A DNA stretch of 64,000 bases, from contig NZ_JAAABI010000001.1 of the NCBI RefSeq assembly GCF_009903685.1, positions 682,001-746,000 on the forward strand, in the 5' to 3' direction. The DNA is from Flagellimonas ochracea. GTDB lineage: Bacteria; Bacteroidota; Bacteroidia; Flavobacteriales; Flavobacteriaceae. The number at the start of each line of letters is the position of its first letter. The stretch's first letter is position 1. The position numbers and the translations under genes were made by a program. The notes beneath the pieces are model-generated. The model did no database searches. It was not told the DNA's origin and saw only the letters and a list, made by a program, of their open reading frames with translations. Below, one piece after another: positions 44,466-52,727 of the stretch.

Positions 44466-45520
44466 AAAGTTTTCATTTTGAGCATGCCCCCTGCGACGTT
44501 GCACAGGTTTAGGTCCGGACAGTCCTTTTGAAGTTGTCTTATCGCCCTTTCGCTTCGTTTGCCGGATTCACAGATCACAAATATTTTTCTATTTGTTTTG
44601 AAGTTCTTCGGGAGTGATTTCAATGCATCCAATGGAATATTCAAGGCTTCCTCCAAATGGCGGCCTTCAAATTCATCCGGTGTTCTAACGTCAATCAGTT
44701 GTATTTTTTCCTGTTCTCGTATGGATTGAAAATCCTCTGCACTTATGGAGGCAACAACACGACAATCCAAAGGATCATAGTGTTCTTGTAACCCTTTAAT
44801 TTTCTTGTTCTTAGGATTTGTATTGAACCCAATTTTGGTAAAACGCTGCTGTAATCCATCAAATACCAACAGTTTTCCAGAAAGCACCTCCCCCATGCCG
44901 GTAATAAGTTTAACGGTCTCCAAAGCTTGAAGCGTTCCGATAATTCCTGGAAGCACGCCCAAAACTCCATTTTCATCACAGTTTGGCACTTCGTCAAAGG
45001 ATGGCATGTTGGGATAAAGACAGCGATAGGTAGGACCTGTTTTATGGTTAAAAACGCTTACATGACCTTCAAATCCATGTAAAGCTCCATAAATGAAGGG
45101 TTTGTTTAGGATAACACAAGCGTCGTTTATCAAATAGCGCGTAGGAAAATTGTCTGTTGCGTCCACTACGATGTCGTAATCCCGAATTACATCTAGGGCA
45201 TTGTCCCTAACCAGAAAGCTATCGTGTAACCTGAAGGTCGTCTTGGTATTCTGAGCCATTAATTTCTCATGCGCCGCCTCTAGTTTCATCCTGCCCACAT
45301 CTACTTCGCTGTACAGTACCTGACGCTGTAAGTTGTGCAGTTCAACGCTGTCCTGGTCCATAAGTCCCAAAGTGCCCACCCCCATGGCATTGAGGTATTG
45401 AAGCACTGGGAGCCCCAATCCACCAAGCCCGACCACCAAAACCCGACTTCTGGCCAGCTTTTTTTGTGCTTCCGGACCGAAATCTTTCAATTGTATTTGT
45501 CTGGCATATCGGGCATCCAT
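44456..45520 (-). CDS. moeB: MoeB/ThiF-like adenylyltransferase fused to rhodanese
   Basis: The 354-residue E1-like protein has the nucleotide loop VGLGGLGLPV, DATDNFPTRY and the PNCDENGVLGVLPG segment with the catalytic-type Cys. The C-terminal rhodanese domain (about 255-350) carries the active-site loop VICESGKRS. This is the MoeZ/MOCS3 layout: it adenylates and then thiolates the MoaD C-terminal glycine. The MoeB zinc cysteines appear lost: the first pair reads PTYRCLYP and the second CxxC is absent. Confidence 0.9.
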   Translation of the reverse strand: MDARYARQIQLKDFGPEAQKKLARSRVLVVGLGGLGLPVLQYLNAMGVGTLGLMDQDSVELHNLQRQVLYSEVDVGRMKLEAAHEKLMAQNTKTTFRLHDSFLVRDNALDVIRDYDIVVDATDNFPTRYLINDACVILNKPFIYGALHGFEGHVSVFNHKTGPTYRCLYPNMPSFDEVPNCDENGVLGVLPGIIGTLQALETVKLITGMGEVLSGKLLVFDGLQQRFTKIGFNTNPKNKKIKGLQEHYDPLDCRVVASISAEDFQSIREQEKIQLIDVRTPDEFEGRHLEEALNIPLDALKSLPKNFKTNRKIFVICESGKRSERAIRQLQKDCPDLNLCNVAGGMLKMKTLCP

Positions 45521-45522
45521 AG

Positions 45523-46119
45523 TCAGGAAATTTTAGACTTTACATACTCATAATCCGAGATGGAGTTGGCATTATAAAGTACTTCATCATGATCGGGATA
45601 GAGCAATTCAATATCGGAGTTGATCAAAAACTTTCTGGGGCAGGAACTTTCTGCTGTCTCTAAATATTGCTTTGCCCGTTCCAAACCCTGAGGTTCCCAA
45701 ATGGTAATTAAAGGTTCGGGCAGTTTGGTTTTTTTAGTGGCGAATGAGGTGGCCAATTTATTGGGATTCCGCCGATGAGCAAGCTGTTTTATTGTTTCCG
45801 AATTTATTAATGGAAGATCACAGGCCAAAACCAACCAGGCTGCCTTTGGATATAGTCTATGGGCACTCAATATACCATTAAAGGGGCCTCTGTACTCGTT
45901 TTGGTCTTCAATGGTTTTAAAGTGCGAAGGAATTGATGCTTGTTGTTGTGGTCTAATGCTCAGAAAAACAGAGTTGCAAACCTCATTCAAAAGACCATAA
46001 AGGTACTCTTGATGCGGCATGCCATGGTACTGAATAAGATTTTTGTCCGAACCCATTCGAGTACTCTTTCCTCCTGCCAACACAAGGCCATACAATTTTG
46101 GGATGTTCTTATCCTCCAT
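45523..46119 (-). CDS. mobA: Molybdenum cofactor guanylyltransferase MobA
   Basis: The 198-residue protein begins with GLVLAGGKSTRMGSDKNLI, the MobA GTP-binding loop, and has VLACDLPLIN (about 98-107). It adds GMP to molybdopterin for DMSO-reductase-family enzymes. Its presence with MocA means the operon can in principle make both GMP and CMP forms of the cofactor. The bottom of the fold (NSDIELLYPDHDE) is slightly divergent. It lies two bases from the moeB-like gene. Confidence 0.88.
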   Translation of the reverse strand: MEDKNIPKLYGLVLAGGKSTRMGSDKNLIQYHGMPHQEYLYGLLNEVCNSVFLSIRPQQQASIPSHFKTIEDQNEYRGPFNGILSAHRLYPKAAWLVLACDLPLINSETIKQLAHRRNPNKLATSFATKKTKLPEPLITIWEPQGLERAKQYLETAESSCPRKFLINSDIELLYPDHDEVLYNANSISDYEYVKSKIS

Positions 46120-46149
46120 ACCTTGAAAATACGTTTTTTAGTTGATTTT

Positions 46150-47136
46150 TCAGCCTCCAATCGAAGTCATGGAATTGTTGAACACTGTTTGCGCATGCTC
46201 CTTTTGGGCTTCGAAGCCTGTTTTTGCCCTTTTTCCTATTACCTCCAAAATAGCTTTTGAAACGTTTTCCGCTCCATTCGAGGCTCTTAGTATGTCCCTC
46301 AGGTTGGCCTTTGGCTTTCCATAGAGGCAAGTAATCATATCACCAGTGGCAGTAACTCGAAGCCGATTACAGCTGCCACAAAAGGTTCTGCTAAAGGATG
46401 GAATAACGCCGAACGTGCCTTTATGACCTTCGATTTTGTAATTGATGGAAGTAGAGGTTTTTGGAGATTCCAGTTTTTTATAATTGGGGTACGTTTTTCG
46501 GATATGCTCAAGGATGGCGTGATAGTTCCATTTGATAAAACCGAAGTTTTTTGAGCCACCATTAAAAGGCATTTCTTCCAAAAAACGAACGGAAACATTG
46601 TAGTGTTTCATTACTTCCAGAATGGGAATGATGTCCTGCTCGTTTTGCCCTTCCAACACAATAAAATTGATACGCACATTGAATCCCTCTGTAATAAGCC
46701 TGATAAGATTGTCATGTACGGTATCAAATTGTTTTCTACGGGTAATGCGCTCAAAGGTTTCCCTGTTTATGGAGTCCAGGCTTACATTTATGTTTTTGAT
46801 GCCCAATTGTTTTAGCTCGTCAATATAAGGGCCAATCAATGTGGCATTGGTAGTTACCGAAATGTCATGCAATGCTTGCATTTGGCTCAACTCCCGAAGC
46901 AATACCATCAAGTCTTTTCGGACAAAAGGTTCACCTCCTGTTATCCGAATCTTATCGATGCCCTGGGAGACCATAATTTTACTGACTTGAACAAGCTCGT
47001 CAATAGAAAGCAATTTGTCATTCCTAGCGAAATCGATTCCTTCAGACGGCATGCAGTAGTTACAACGCAGATTGCAACGGTCTGTAACCGCAAGCCGTAA
47101 ATAATTTATGGTTCTACCGTGATTATCAATCAACAT
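46150..47136 (-). CDS. moaA: GTP 3',8-cyclase MoaA
   Basis: The 328-residue radical-SAM enzyme has Cys21, Cys25 and Cys28 in RCNLRCNYCMP. The second, substrate-binding iron-sulphur cluster motif is near the C-terminus (TFCGSCNRLRVTATGDMITC). It converts GTP to 3',8-cyclo-dihydro-GTP, the first step of molybdenum-cofactor synthesis. The C-terminal tail usually ending in a double glycine reads MTSIGG, consistent with the family. It is 21 bases downstream of moaD. Confidence 0.94.
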   Translation of the reverse strand: MLIDNHGRTINYLRLAVTDRCNLRCNYCMPSEGIDFARNDKLLSIDELVQVSKIMVSQGIDKIRITGGEPFVRKDLMVLLRELSQMQALHDISVTTNATLIGPYIDELKQLGIKNINVSLDSINRETFERITRRKQFDTVHDNLIRLITEGFNVRINFIVLEGQNEQDIIPILEVMKHYNVSVRFLEEMPFNGGSKNFGFIKWNYHAILEHIRKTYPNYKKLESPKTSTSINYKIEGHKGTFGVIPSFSRTFCGSCNRLRVTATGDMITCLYGKPKANLRDILRASNGAENVSKAILEVIGKRAKTGFEAQKEHAQTVFNNSMTSIGG

Positions 47137-47157
47137 AAAATTGTCTAAAATTTATGG

Positions 47158-47412
47158 TTACCCACCACTAACTGGAGGAATCAATGCAATTTCATCATAC
47201 GAGTTGATGATATGATCATCATCAGCATAGGCATTGTTCACAGCAACAGCCAAAGAGCTCAACTTGTTCAACTCTGGATAGGTTTTACCAAGATATACTT
47301 TTAATTCTTTCACCGTGTTGGGCATTCTTTTTCCCGACACGCTGGAAGTAGGAAAGGACAATGTGGGGCTGCCCACAATGTCCTTTGTGATTCCGAACAA
47401 TAAGATTGTCAT
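47158..47412 (-). CDS. moaD: Molybdopterin synthase sulphur carrier subunit MoaD
   Basis: The 84-residue ubiquitin-like protein starts MTILLFGITKDIVG and ends IPPVSGG, the double glycine that is adenylated and thiocarboxylated by the MoeB-like protein. It donates sulphur to molybdopterin synthase with MoaE. No moaE or moaC is present in the window, so these must be elsewhere. It lies three bases after the iorB-type gene. Confidence 0.9.
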   Translation of the reverse strand: MTILLFGITKDIVGSPTLSFPTSSVSGKRMPNTVKELKVYLGKTYPELNKLSSLAVAVNNAYADDDHIINSYDEIALIPPVSGG

Positions 47413-47415
47413 AAC

Positions 47416-49647
47416 TCAACCAATAATTTCCTTAGCGGGTGCTTTTAAAAGTTCAGGTGTTTTGGCAAATGGCTGTTTGTAAAGCCGGTTTCCAGTGGCT
47501 GCACTGAAAGCATTGGCAATAGCCCCTCCCGCCGGTGGCAGTGTAGGCTCTCCAAGACCGGTAGGCGAATATTCATTTTGAATCAAATGAGTCTCCACTT
47601 CAGGTGCTTCCCGCATTCGCAACAACCTGTACCTATCGTAATTTGTTGCCGTAGGCCTGCCATTTTCAAAGGTGAGCTCACCATACATGGAATGCCCTAC
47701 TCCATCCAATACACCACCTTCAATCTGGTTAAGTGCTCCCAAGGGATTCACTACGATTCCGCAATCAACCACGCAAGTAATTTTCTTCACCACGGCTTCG
47801 CCGTTTTCGATTTCAACATCGGCTACTTCAGCTACGTGGGTATTATGGCAGTAATAGTTTACAAAACCTTGGTATACGTTGTCTGGTTTTTTGCCCCAGC
47901 CCGATTTTTCAACCGCAACCCGAATCACCTCTTTCATTCTTTCTGGTGAATATTGGATGCGTTCATCCTCTTCAGGTTTAACCTTATCCAAAAGGTCTAA
48001 ACGCAGTTGTATTTTGTCCACTTCCATCAATTCGGCCAGCTCATCAAAGAAACTTTGCTCGGCATAGGCCAAGAAGTTGGTATAAGGCGCTCTCCATGCA
48101 CCAGTAGTGATGTTACTATCATAAGATGCAGTATCCACTTGGTAGTTTTCAATCGCTCCTGCAGGGAAGAAATTAGGTATCAATCCATACATATTGGAGT
48201 TTACCGCGGCTTCTTTCAAATGATAGGCGGTTACCTTTCCATCTTTCACCCCGGCCTTTATTCGATATTTTATGGCCATTCTGTAAACCCCATCTTCCAT
48301 ATCATCTTCTTTGGAAAAGACCAATTTCACCGGTTTTCTAACTTTATCCGCAATTTCGGCCACCTCTATGGCGAAGTCACCGTAAAGTCTTCTTCCAAAA
48401 CCGCCACCAATTCGGGTCATTTCCAAATGAATGTCCTTGGGATCACGACCCAACATTTGAGCCACAAAACCGGCGGTTCCCTCTGGAGTTTGTATTGGAC
48501 CAATCAAGCGCACCTTTTCGTCTGTCACATCGGCAAAAAAGTTCATGGGCTCCATGCAGCTGTGGGGCAGGAACGGGGATTCATAGGTGCGTTCCAAGAT
48601 TTCATCGGCTTCAGCAAAAGCTTTATTTATGTTTCCATCGGAACGTTTGGTCTCAAACGTATTGCCACTTAGAAGATCGGTCAATATTTTGTCGTGTTCG
48701 GCAGTACTTTCCGCTTTGCTCGCTTCTTCCCACTCCACTTTTATGGCGTTTTTGGCTTTCAAGGCTTCCCATGTTGAATTGGCAATGACCACAACCTTAT
48801 CACTGTCGCTTGTAATATTGGTGATTCTGGGAACCTCTTCTTTCAATCCACGCAGTTTTTCACCAATAGTGAACACATCGATAACTCCCGGCATGGCCTT
48901 GGCCTCAGTAGCATCGTACGATACCAGTTTGTGACCAAAGGCGGGCGGGCGAACCACCGCAGCATATACCATTCCCTCTTCTTTGTAATCCAATCCGTAG
49001 AGTGGTTTTCCCGTGATAATTTCATCAATATCAACATTGGGGGCGTCCTTACCTATTATTTTATAGTCTTTGGGACTTTTTAATTTAACGTCTTCGGGCA
49101 CTTCTAAAAGAGCGGCCTCATTGACCACATCGCCATAGCCCATTGTATCTCCAGCAGCATTACTGATCACCCCTTCACTTACGGAGCATTCAGATGGGTC
49201 CACGCCCCATTTTGCCGCCGCCGCCGATACCAACATTTGTTTTGCGGCAGCTCCGGTTTGTCTCAAGGCATCCCAACCAAAACGGATGGACTGGCTACCT
49301 CCAGCAACCTGACGTGTGTAGTTTTCTGTATCCAAAATGCCTTGTTCCACATGCACATCCTTCCAAGCAACATCCAACTCCTCTGCTATGATCATGGGCA
49401 TGGAGGTCTTTACCCCCTGCCCTACTTCTGGATTTGGTGAAAAAATGGTGACTGCTCCATTGTCCGCAATTTTGATGAAAGCATTGAAGTCATTATAATC
49501 CAGACTTGCCAAATCAATTGCGGGTTCCGAAATGACCTTTGGTTTGCACGCCTGAAAAAGGTTAAAGCCTATGAGCATACCTCCTCCTGCCAAGGAAGAG
49601 TTGCGAAGAAAGGCTCTTCTACTAAGATTGTTATTTTGTGTTGACAT
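47416..49647 (-). CDS. iorB: Molybdenum hydroxylase large subunit (IorB-like), Tat-exported
   Basis: The start is ATG 49647 (MSTQNNNLSRRAFLRN), giving 743 residues and a twin-arginine signal with SRRAFL. It belongs to the IorB-type, aldehyde-oxidoreductase-like molybdopterin-binding subunits: GQGVKTSMPMIIAEEL, RIGGGFGRRLYGDF, GAWRAPYTNF and the catalytic-type Glu in GLGEPTLPPAGGAIANA. The enzyme hydroxylates an aldehyde or N-heterocycle using water. With the [2Fe-2S] subunit, it should act in the periplasm with an external acceptor; no cytochrome subunit is adjacent. Substrate is unknown. Confidence 0.92.
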   Translation of the reverse strand: MSTQNNNLSRRAFLRNSSLAGGGMLIGFNLFQACKPKVISEPAIDLASLDYNDFNAFIKIADNGAVTIFSPNPEVGQGVKTSMPMIIAEELDVAWKDVHVEQGILDTENYTRQVAGGSQSIRFGWDALRQTGAAAKQMLVSAAAAKWGVDPSECSVSEGVISNAAGDTMGYGDVVNEAALLEVPEDVKLKSPKDYKIIGKDAPNVDIDEIITGKPLYGLDYKEEGMVYAAVVRPPAFGHKLVSYDATEAKAMPGVIDVFTIGEKLRGLKEEVPRITNITSDSDKVVVIANSTWEALKAKNAIKVEWEEASKAESTAEHDKILTDLLSGNTFETKRSDGNINKAFAEADEILERTYESPFLPHSCMEPMNFFADVTDEKVRLIGPIQTPEGTAGFVAQMLGRDPKDIHLEMTRIGGGFGRRLYGDFAIEVAEIADKVRKPVKLVFSKEDDMEDGVYRMAIKYRIKAGVKDGKVTAYHLKEAAVNSNMYGLIPNFFPAGAIENYQVDTASYDSNITTGAWRAPYTNFLAYAEQSFFDELAELMEVDKIQLRLDLLDKVKPEEDERIQYSPERMKEVIRVAVEKSGWGKKPDNVYQGFVNYYCHNTHVAEVADVEIENGEAVVKKITCVVDCGIVVNPLGALNQIEGGVLDGVGHSMYGELTFENGRPTATNYDRYRLLRMREAPEVETHLIQNEYSPTGLGEPTLPPAGGAIANAFSAATGNRLYKQPFAKTPELLKAPAKEIIG

Positions 49648-49681
49648 TGTTGTTGTTTTTGGGTATAAAAAGCTAGGATTA

Positions 49682-50143
49682 CTAATCCATGTTCTCCGAA
49701 GCAATCATAACTGCCTTCTTAATTCGCGTGTAGGAAGCACATCTGCAAATATTACCATGCATGGCATTTTTGACCTCTTCTTCTGAAGGGTTGGGATTTT
49801 GAGCCAAGAAAGCCGAAGCGGTCATGATTTGACCAGCTTGACAATAACCACACTGGGGCACGTCCACCTCTTTCCAAGCTTGTTGTACAGGATGGTCACC
49901 ATTTTCTGAGAGGCCTTCGATAGTGGTAATGGATTTTCCATCGATTTGTGTCATGGTCAGCGAACAGCTGCGCATGGCAGTTCCATCCACGTGAATGGTA
50001 CAGGAACCACATTGCCCAATTCCACATCCATACTTGGTGCCCACAAGGTCCAAATGGTCCCTCAGCACCCACAATACAGGAGTGTCTTCCGCCACATCCA
50101 CAGTCTTGGAAGCCCCGTTTACTTTGATTTGATACGTTGGCAT
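49682..50143 (-). CDS. iorA: [2Fe-2S] subunit of the molybdenum hydroxylase (IorA-like)
   Basis: The 153-residue protein has a plant-type cluster YGCGIGQCGSCTIHVDG (about 38-54) and a second cluster domain with CGYCQAGQIM and GNICRCASYTRIKKAV. It passes electrons from the IorB-like subunit to an acceptor. It is the first gene of the eleven-gene operon reading down to 39796, and has no signal of its own, so it is likely co-exported with IorB through the Tat system. Confidence 0.93.
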   Translation of the reverse strand: MPTYQIKVNGASKTVDVAEDTPVLWVLRDHLDLVGTKYGCGIGQCGSCTIHVDGTAMRSCSLTMTQIDGKSITTIEGLSENGDHPVQQAWKEVDVPQCGYCQAGQIMTASAFLAQNPNPSEEEVKNAMHGNICRCASYTRIKKAVMIASENMD

Positions 50144-50311
50144 AGGTTTTTGAATTGATTACTTGTTGAAGTTACCAAAAATTGATTGCAATGTATTTTT
50201 TTTAACAGCGACCTATTTTTTTTAACGTTTCTTTAAAAGGATTCGAGCTTCGTCATATAATTTTCACTCAAATTGAGCGTTGTGCAAGAAGAACCTCAAA
50301 CACTATTGAAA

Positions 50312-51400
50312 ATGAAAAACGCTTTCCTTTATGGTGCAGCCCTGCTTATTTTGCTTTTACTTTCTTCTTGTGGCAATGCCGATGACGATGTAAGCTTTGA
50401 TATCAACCAAAGAGAACTGGGCCTGGGGGAAGAGCCAGATAGGTGTCTTGGTTTTGAAGACAATGAGCTGTTACTTTCCATTCAGGATGAATTCACTACC
50501 CTGCCCGGTAAGGTTTCTATCCTATTTAAGGTTTCTGACCTCATGGGAAATCCTATCTCTGGACTAACAGCAAATCAATTCACGGTTTATGAACAAGGGA
50601 GGAACGATGATTGTTTCAATACCATTTCCTCATCAGAATCACAGGCCAGAATATCACCGAACACCCAAGTTTTCAGCAATACCACTTTGCTTGTTTTGGA
50701 TTTAAGCAACAGCGTACTGGAAAGTAGCTTGACAGAATTGAAAAGTGCCGCCTCCAGTTTTGTGGACAATGTCATGCCCAATCCAGAAACGGAAGCTTTT
50801 TCCATGGCCATTTATTGGTTCGATGGTGAGGATGTTCTTCATCTTTTGCAGCCTCAGACTTCTTCCTCAGTGGCGCTCAAGAATTCCATTGATGGCATTA
50901 CTGCCGACATAAGTGGTGATCCTTCAACAGATTTATATGGAGCTGTAATAAAATCCACGGACATTGCGGAAGACCTTATTCAGGCGAGCAATGATGCCTC
51001 CAGGATTGGTGCTGCTTCCATTGTTTTGTTTACAGATGGTACGGACCAAGCCTCTCGCTATTCTGAAGAAAGTGCACTGGATGCCGTTGCAAATGCCAAC
51101 CGCAATATCTCTTATTTCACTATTGGTCTTGGTTCAGAAATCGATGCCGATGTCTTGGCAGATATTGGTAAAACAGCCAGTGTGTTTGCTGGCAACAAAG
51201 AAGAACTGGAAACCACTTTCAATCAAATTTCACAGCGTGTCTCCGAGCTGGCAAGTAGTTTTTACCTTTTTGAATACTGTACTCCAAAGCGGGATGGCAG
51301 CGGCAACAATAATTTGATAATTCAACTGCAGTACAATAATTTGAGCGGGGCGGTACAGACCGAATTCAATGCCAATGGATTTACAGGAGGATGCCAGTAA
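50312..51400 (+). CDS. von Willebrand factor A-domain lipoprotein
   Basis: Start ATG 50312 (MKNAFLYGAALLIL), giving 362 residues and a lipobox LSSC. A short beta domain (about 55-105) precedes a VWA domain (about 125-310) with the metal-ion-dependent adhesion motif LDLSNSV (DxSxS). The rest has the expected alternating strands and helices (VLFTDGTDQ, ISYFTIGLGSEIDADVL). A C-terminal beta segment has EYCTPKRDGSG. VWA lipoproteins mediate protein-protein contacts at the surface. It is divergent from the iorA operon. Confidence 0.82.
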   Translation: MKNAFLYGAALLILLLLSSCGNADDDVSFDINQRELGLGEEPDRCLGFEDNELLLSIQDEFTTLPGKVSILFKVSDLMGNPISGLTANQFTVYEQGRNDDCFNTISSSESQARISPNTQVFSNTTLLVLDLSNSVLESSLTELKSAASSFVDNVMPNPETEAFSMAIYWFDGEDVLHLLQPQTSSSVALKNSIDGITADISGDPSTDLYGAVIKSTDIAEDLIQASNDASRIGAASIVLFTDGTDQASRYSEESALDAVANANRNISYFTIGLGSEIDADVLADIGKTASVFAGNKEELETTFNQISQRVSELASSFYLFEYCTPKRDGSGNNNLIIQLQYNNLSGAVQTEFNANGFTGGCQ

Positions 51401-51462
51401 TGGATTTTTTGACTTTCTAAAAGATGCTTTTCAATATTTCAGTATATTGAACAAGTTAAAAA

Positions 51463-52419
51463 ATGAAATCCATGTTATCCACTAAAATACACACTCTTGT
51501 TTTCTTCTTTGTTCTAATGTTTTGTTTTTCTTTTCAGGGCCTATCACAAAAATTAAGCCCTATCGAGGGCCGGTGGGACCTGGAAATGAAATTTAAGGGC
51601 AATACGGTTCCATCCTGGTTGGAAATCAGATATTCCGGGCATGAGACCTTAGTGGGCAGGTTTGTCTTTGCTTTTGGAAGCGCCAGACCTATTGCCGAAA
51701 TCAAAATCTTTGGTGATGACCGATTTACCTTCAGTATTCCGAGACAGTGGGAACCCAAAGGTGGACATATGATATTTCATGGGCAATTGGAAAATGACAA
51801 CATAAAGGGAACAATGATCTACACTGATGGCTCTATTTCGCAATGGACTGGAACCCGTGCCCCTAAACTGGTATATCCAGAAAATGTAGAATGGGACAAA
51901 CCCATTGAGTTGTTCAATGGTAGGGATTTATCAGGATGGCATGTGGATGGAGAAAAGAATCAATGGGAAGCAGAGAATGGCATTTTGGTCAATCCCGAAT
52001 CTGGTTCCAACCTCATTACAGACCAAAAATTTGAAGATTTTAAATTGCACATCGAGTTTCAATATCCGGAAGGCAGCAATAGCGGCATCTATCTTCGTGG
52101 CCGTTACGAAGTACAAATTGAGGACAACCATGGCTTTGTGCCCATGGATATTTATTTTGGCGGGATTTATGGCTTTTTGGAGCCTAACGAAAATGCGGCC
52201 AAACCTGCCGGAGAATGGCAAACATATGATATCACTTTGATTGGAAGAAGGGTTACCGTGGTGGCCAATGGTAAAACCGTAATCAGCGATCGTACCATAC
52301 CGGGAATTACAGGGGGTGCCTTGGATAGCAAAGAAGGTGAGCCCGGGCCAATCATGATTCAGGGAGATCATGGACCGATCAAGTTCCGGAACATCATCCT
52401 AACTCCATTGAGAGACTAG
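51463..52419 (+). CDS. DUF1080 (3-keto-disaccharide hydrolase-like) secreted protein
   Basis: The 318-residue protein has a signal peptide ending GLSQ and a first region (about 30-135) with a beta-rich, lipocalin-like fold (IEGRWDLEMKFKG). A DUF1080 jelly-roll domain follows: ELFNGRDLSGWHVDGEKNQW, NSGIYLRGRYEVQI and PIMIQGDHGPIKFRNI. DUF1080 proteins are concanavalin-like and act on modified sugars or bind glycans. Its substrate is unknown, and no susCD pair is near. Confidence 0.82.
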   Translation: MKSMLSTKIHTLVFFFVLMFCFSFQGLSQKLSPIEGRWDLEMKFKGNTVPSWLEIRYSGHETLVGRFVFAFGSARPIAEIKIFGDDRFTFSIPRQWEPKGGHMIFHGQLENDNIKGTMIYTDGSISQWTGTRAPKLVYPENVEWDKPIELFNGRDLSGWHVDGEKNQWEAENGILVNPESGSNLITDQKFEDFKLHIEFQYPEGSNSGIYLRGRYEVQIEDNHGFVPMDIYFGGIYGFLEPNENAAKPAGEWQTYDITLIGRRVTVVANGKTVISDRTIPGITGGALDSKEGEPGPIMIQGDHGPIKFRNIILTPLRD

Positions 52420-52559
52420 TCGTCCTAACATACAGATTCCAGCTTCTTCTTTAGGCAATGACATTGATAAGTAGGGTTTAAGACTGCAAAGGTGTTCTAT
52501 TTATAGACGACTAAGAACATCCTAAGACCAAAACAAAGTATGAACTTAAAAAGAATGTC
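52420..52559. other. Intergenic region upstream of the small ORF
   Basis: This AT-rich region follows the DUF1080 gene. No hairpin or gene is convincing; together with the small ORF it fills the 304-base gap. Confidence 0.3.
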
Positions 52560-52727
52560 ATGGATGTCATCAAAGAAATAATTCAGAATAGTGCCATAGG
52601 GCCTTTATCCAAAGGATATCAAAATTTAGTGCTTTCCCTTTTCATGTCCATTGTTTTTACCCTTGCGATTATGTTTGTAGTGCTGCTGGTACATGGTTAC
52701 AGTGGAAATATCCAATTTGGATACTAA
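52560..52727 (+). CDS. Possible 55-residue single-pass membrane peptide
   Basis: The frame from ATG 52560 to TAA 52727 encodes a short polar N-terminus (MDVIKEIIQNSAIG), a hydrophobic segment of about 23 residues (about 23-45) and a short tail ending QFGY. The end overlaps, by four bases, the end of the convergent carboxypeptidase gene. It could be a real small membrane protein. No similarity is known to me, and the chance of a random ORF of this length is not negligible. Confidence 0.4.
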   Translation: MDVIKEIIQNSAIGPLSKGYQNLVLSLFMSIVFTLAIMFVVLLVHGYSGNIQFGY

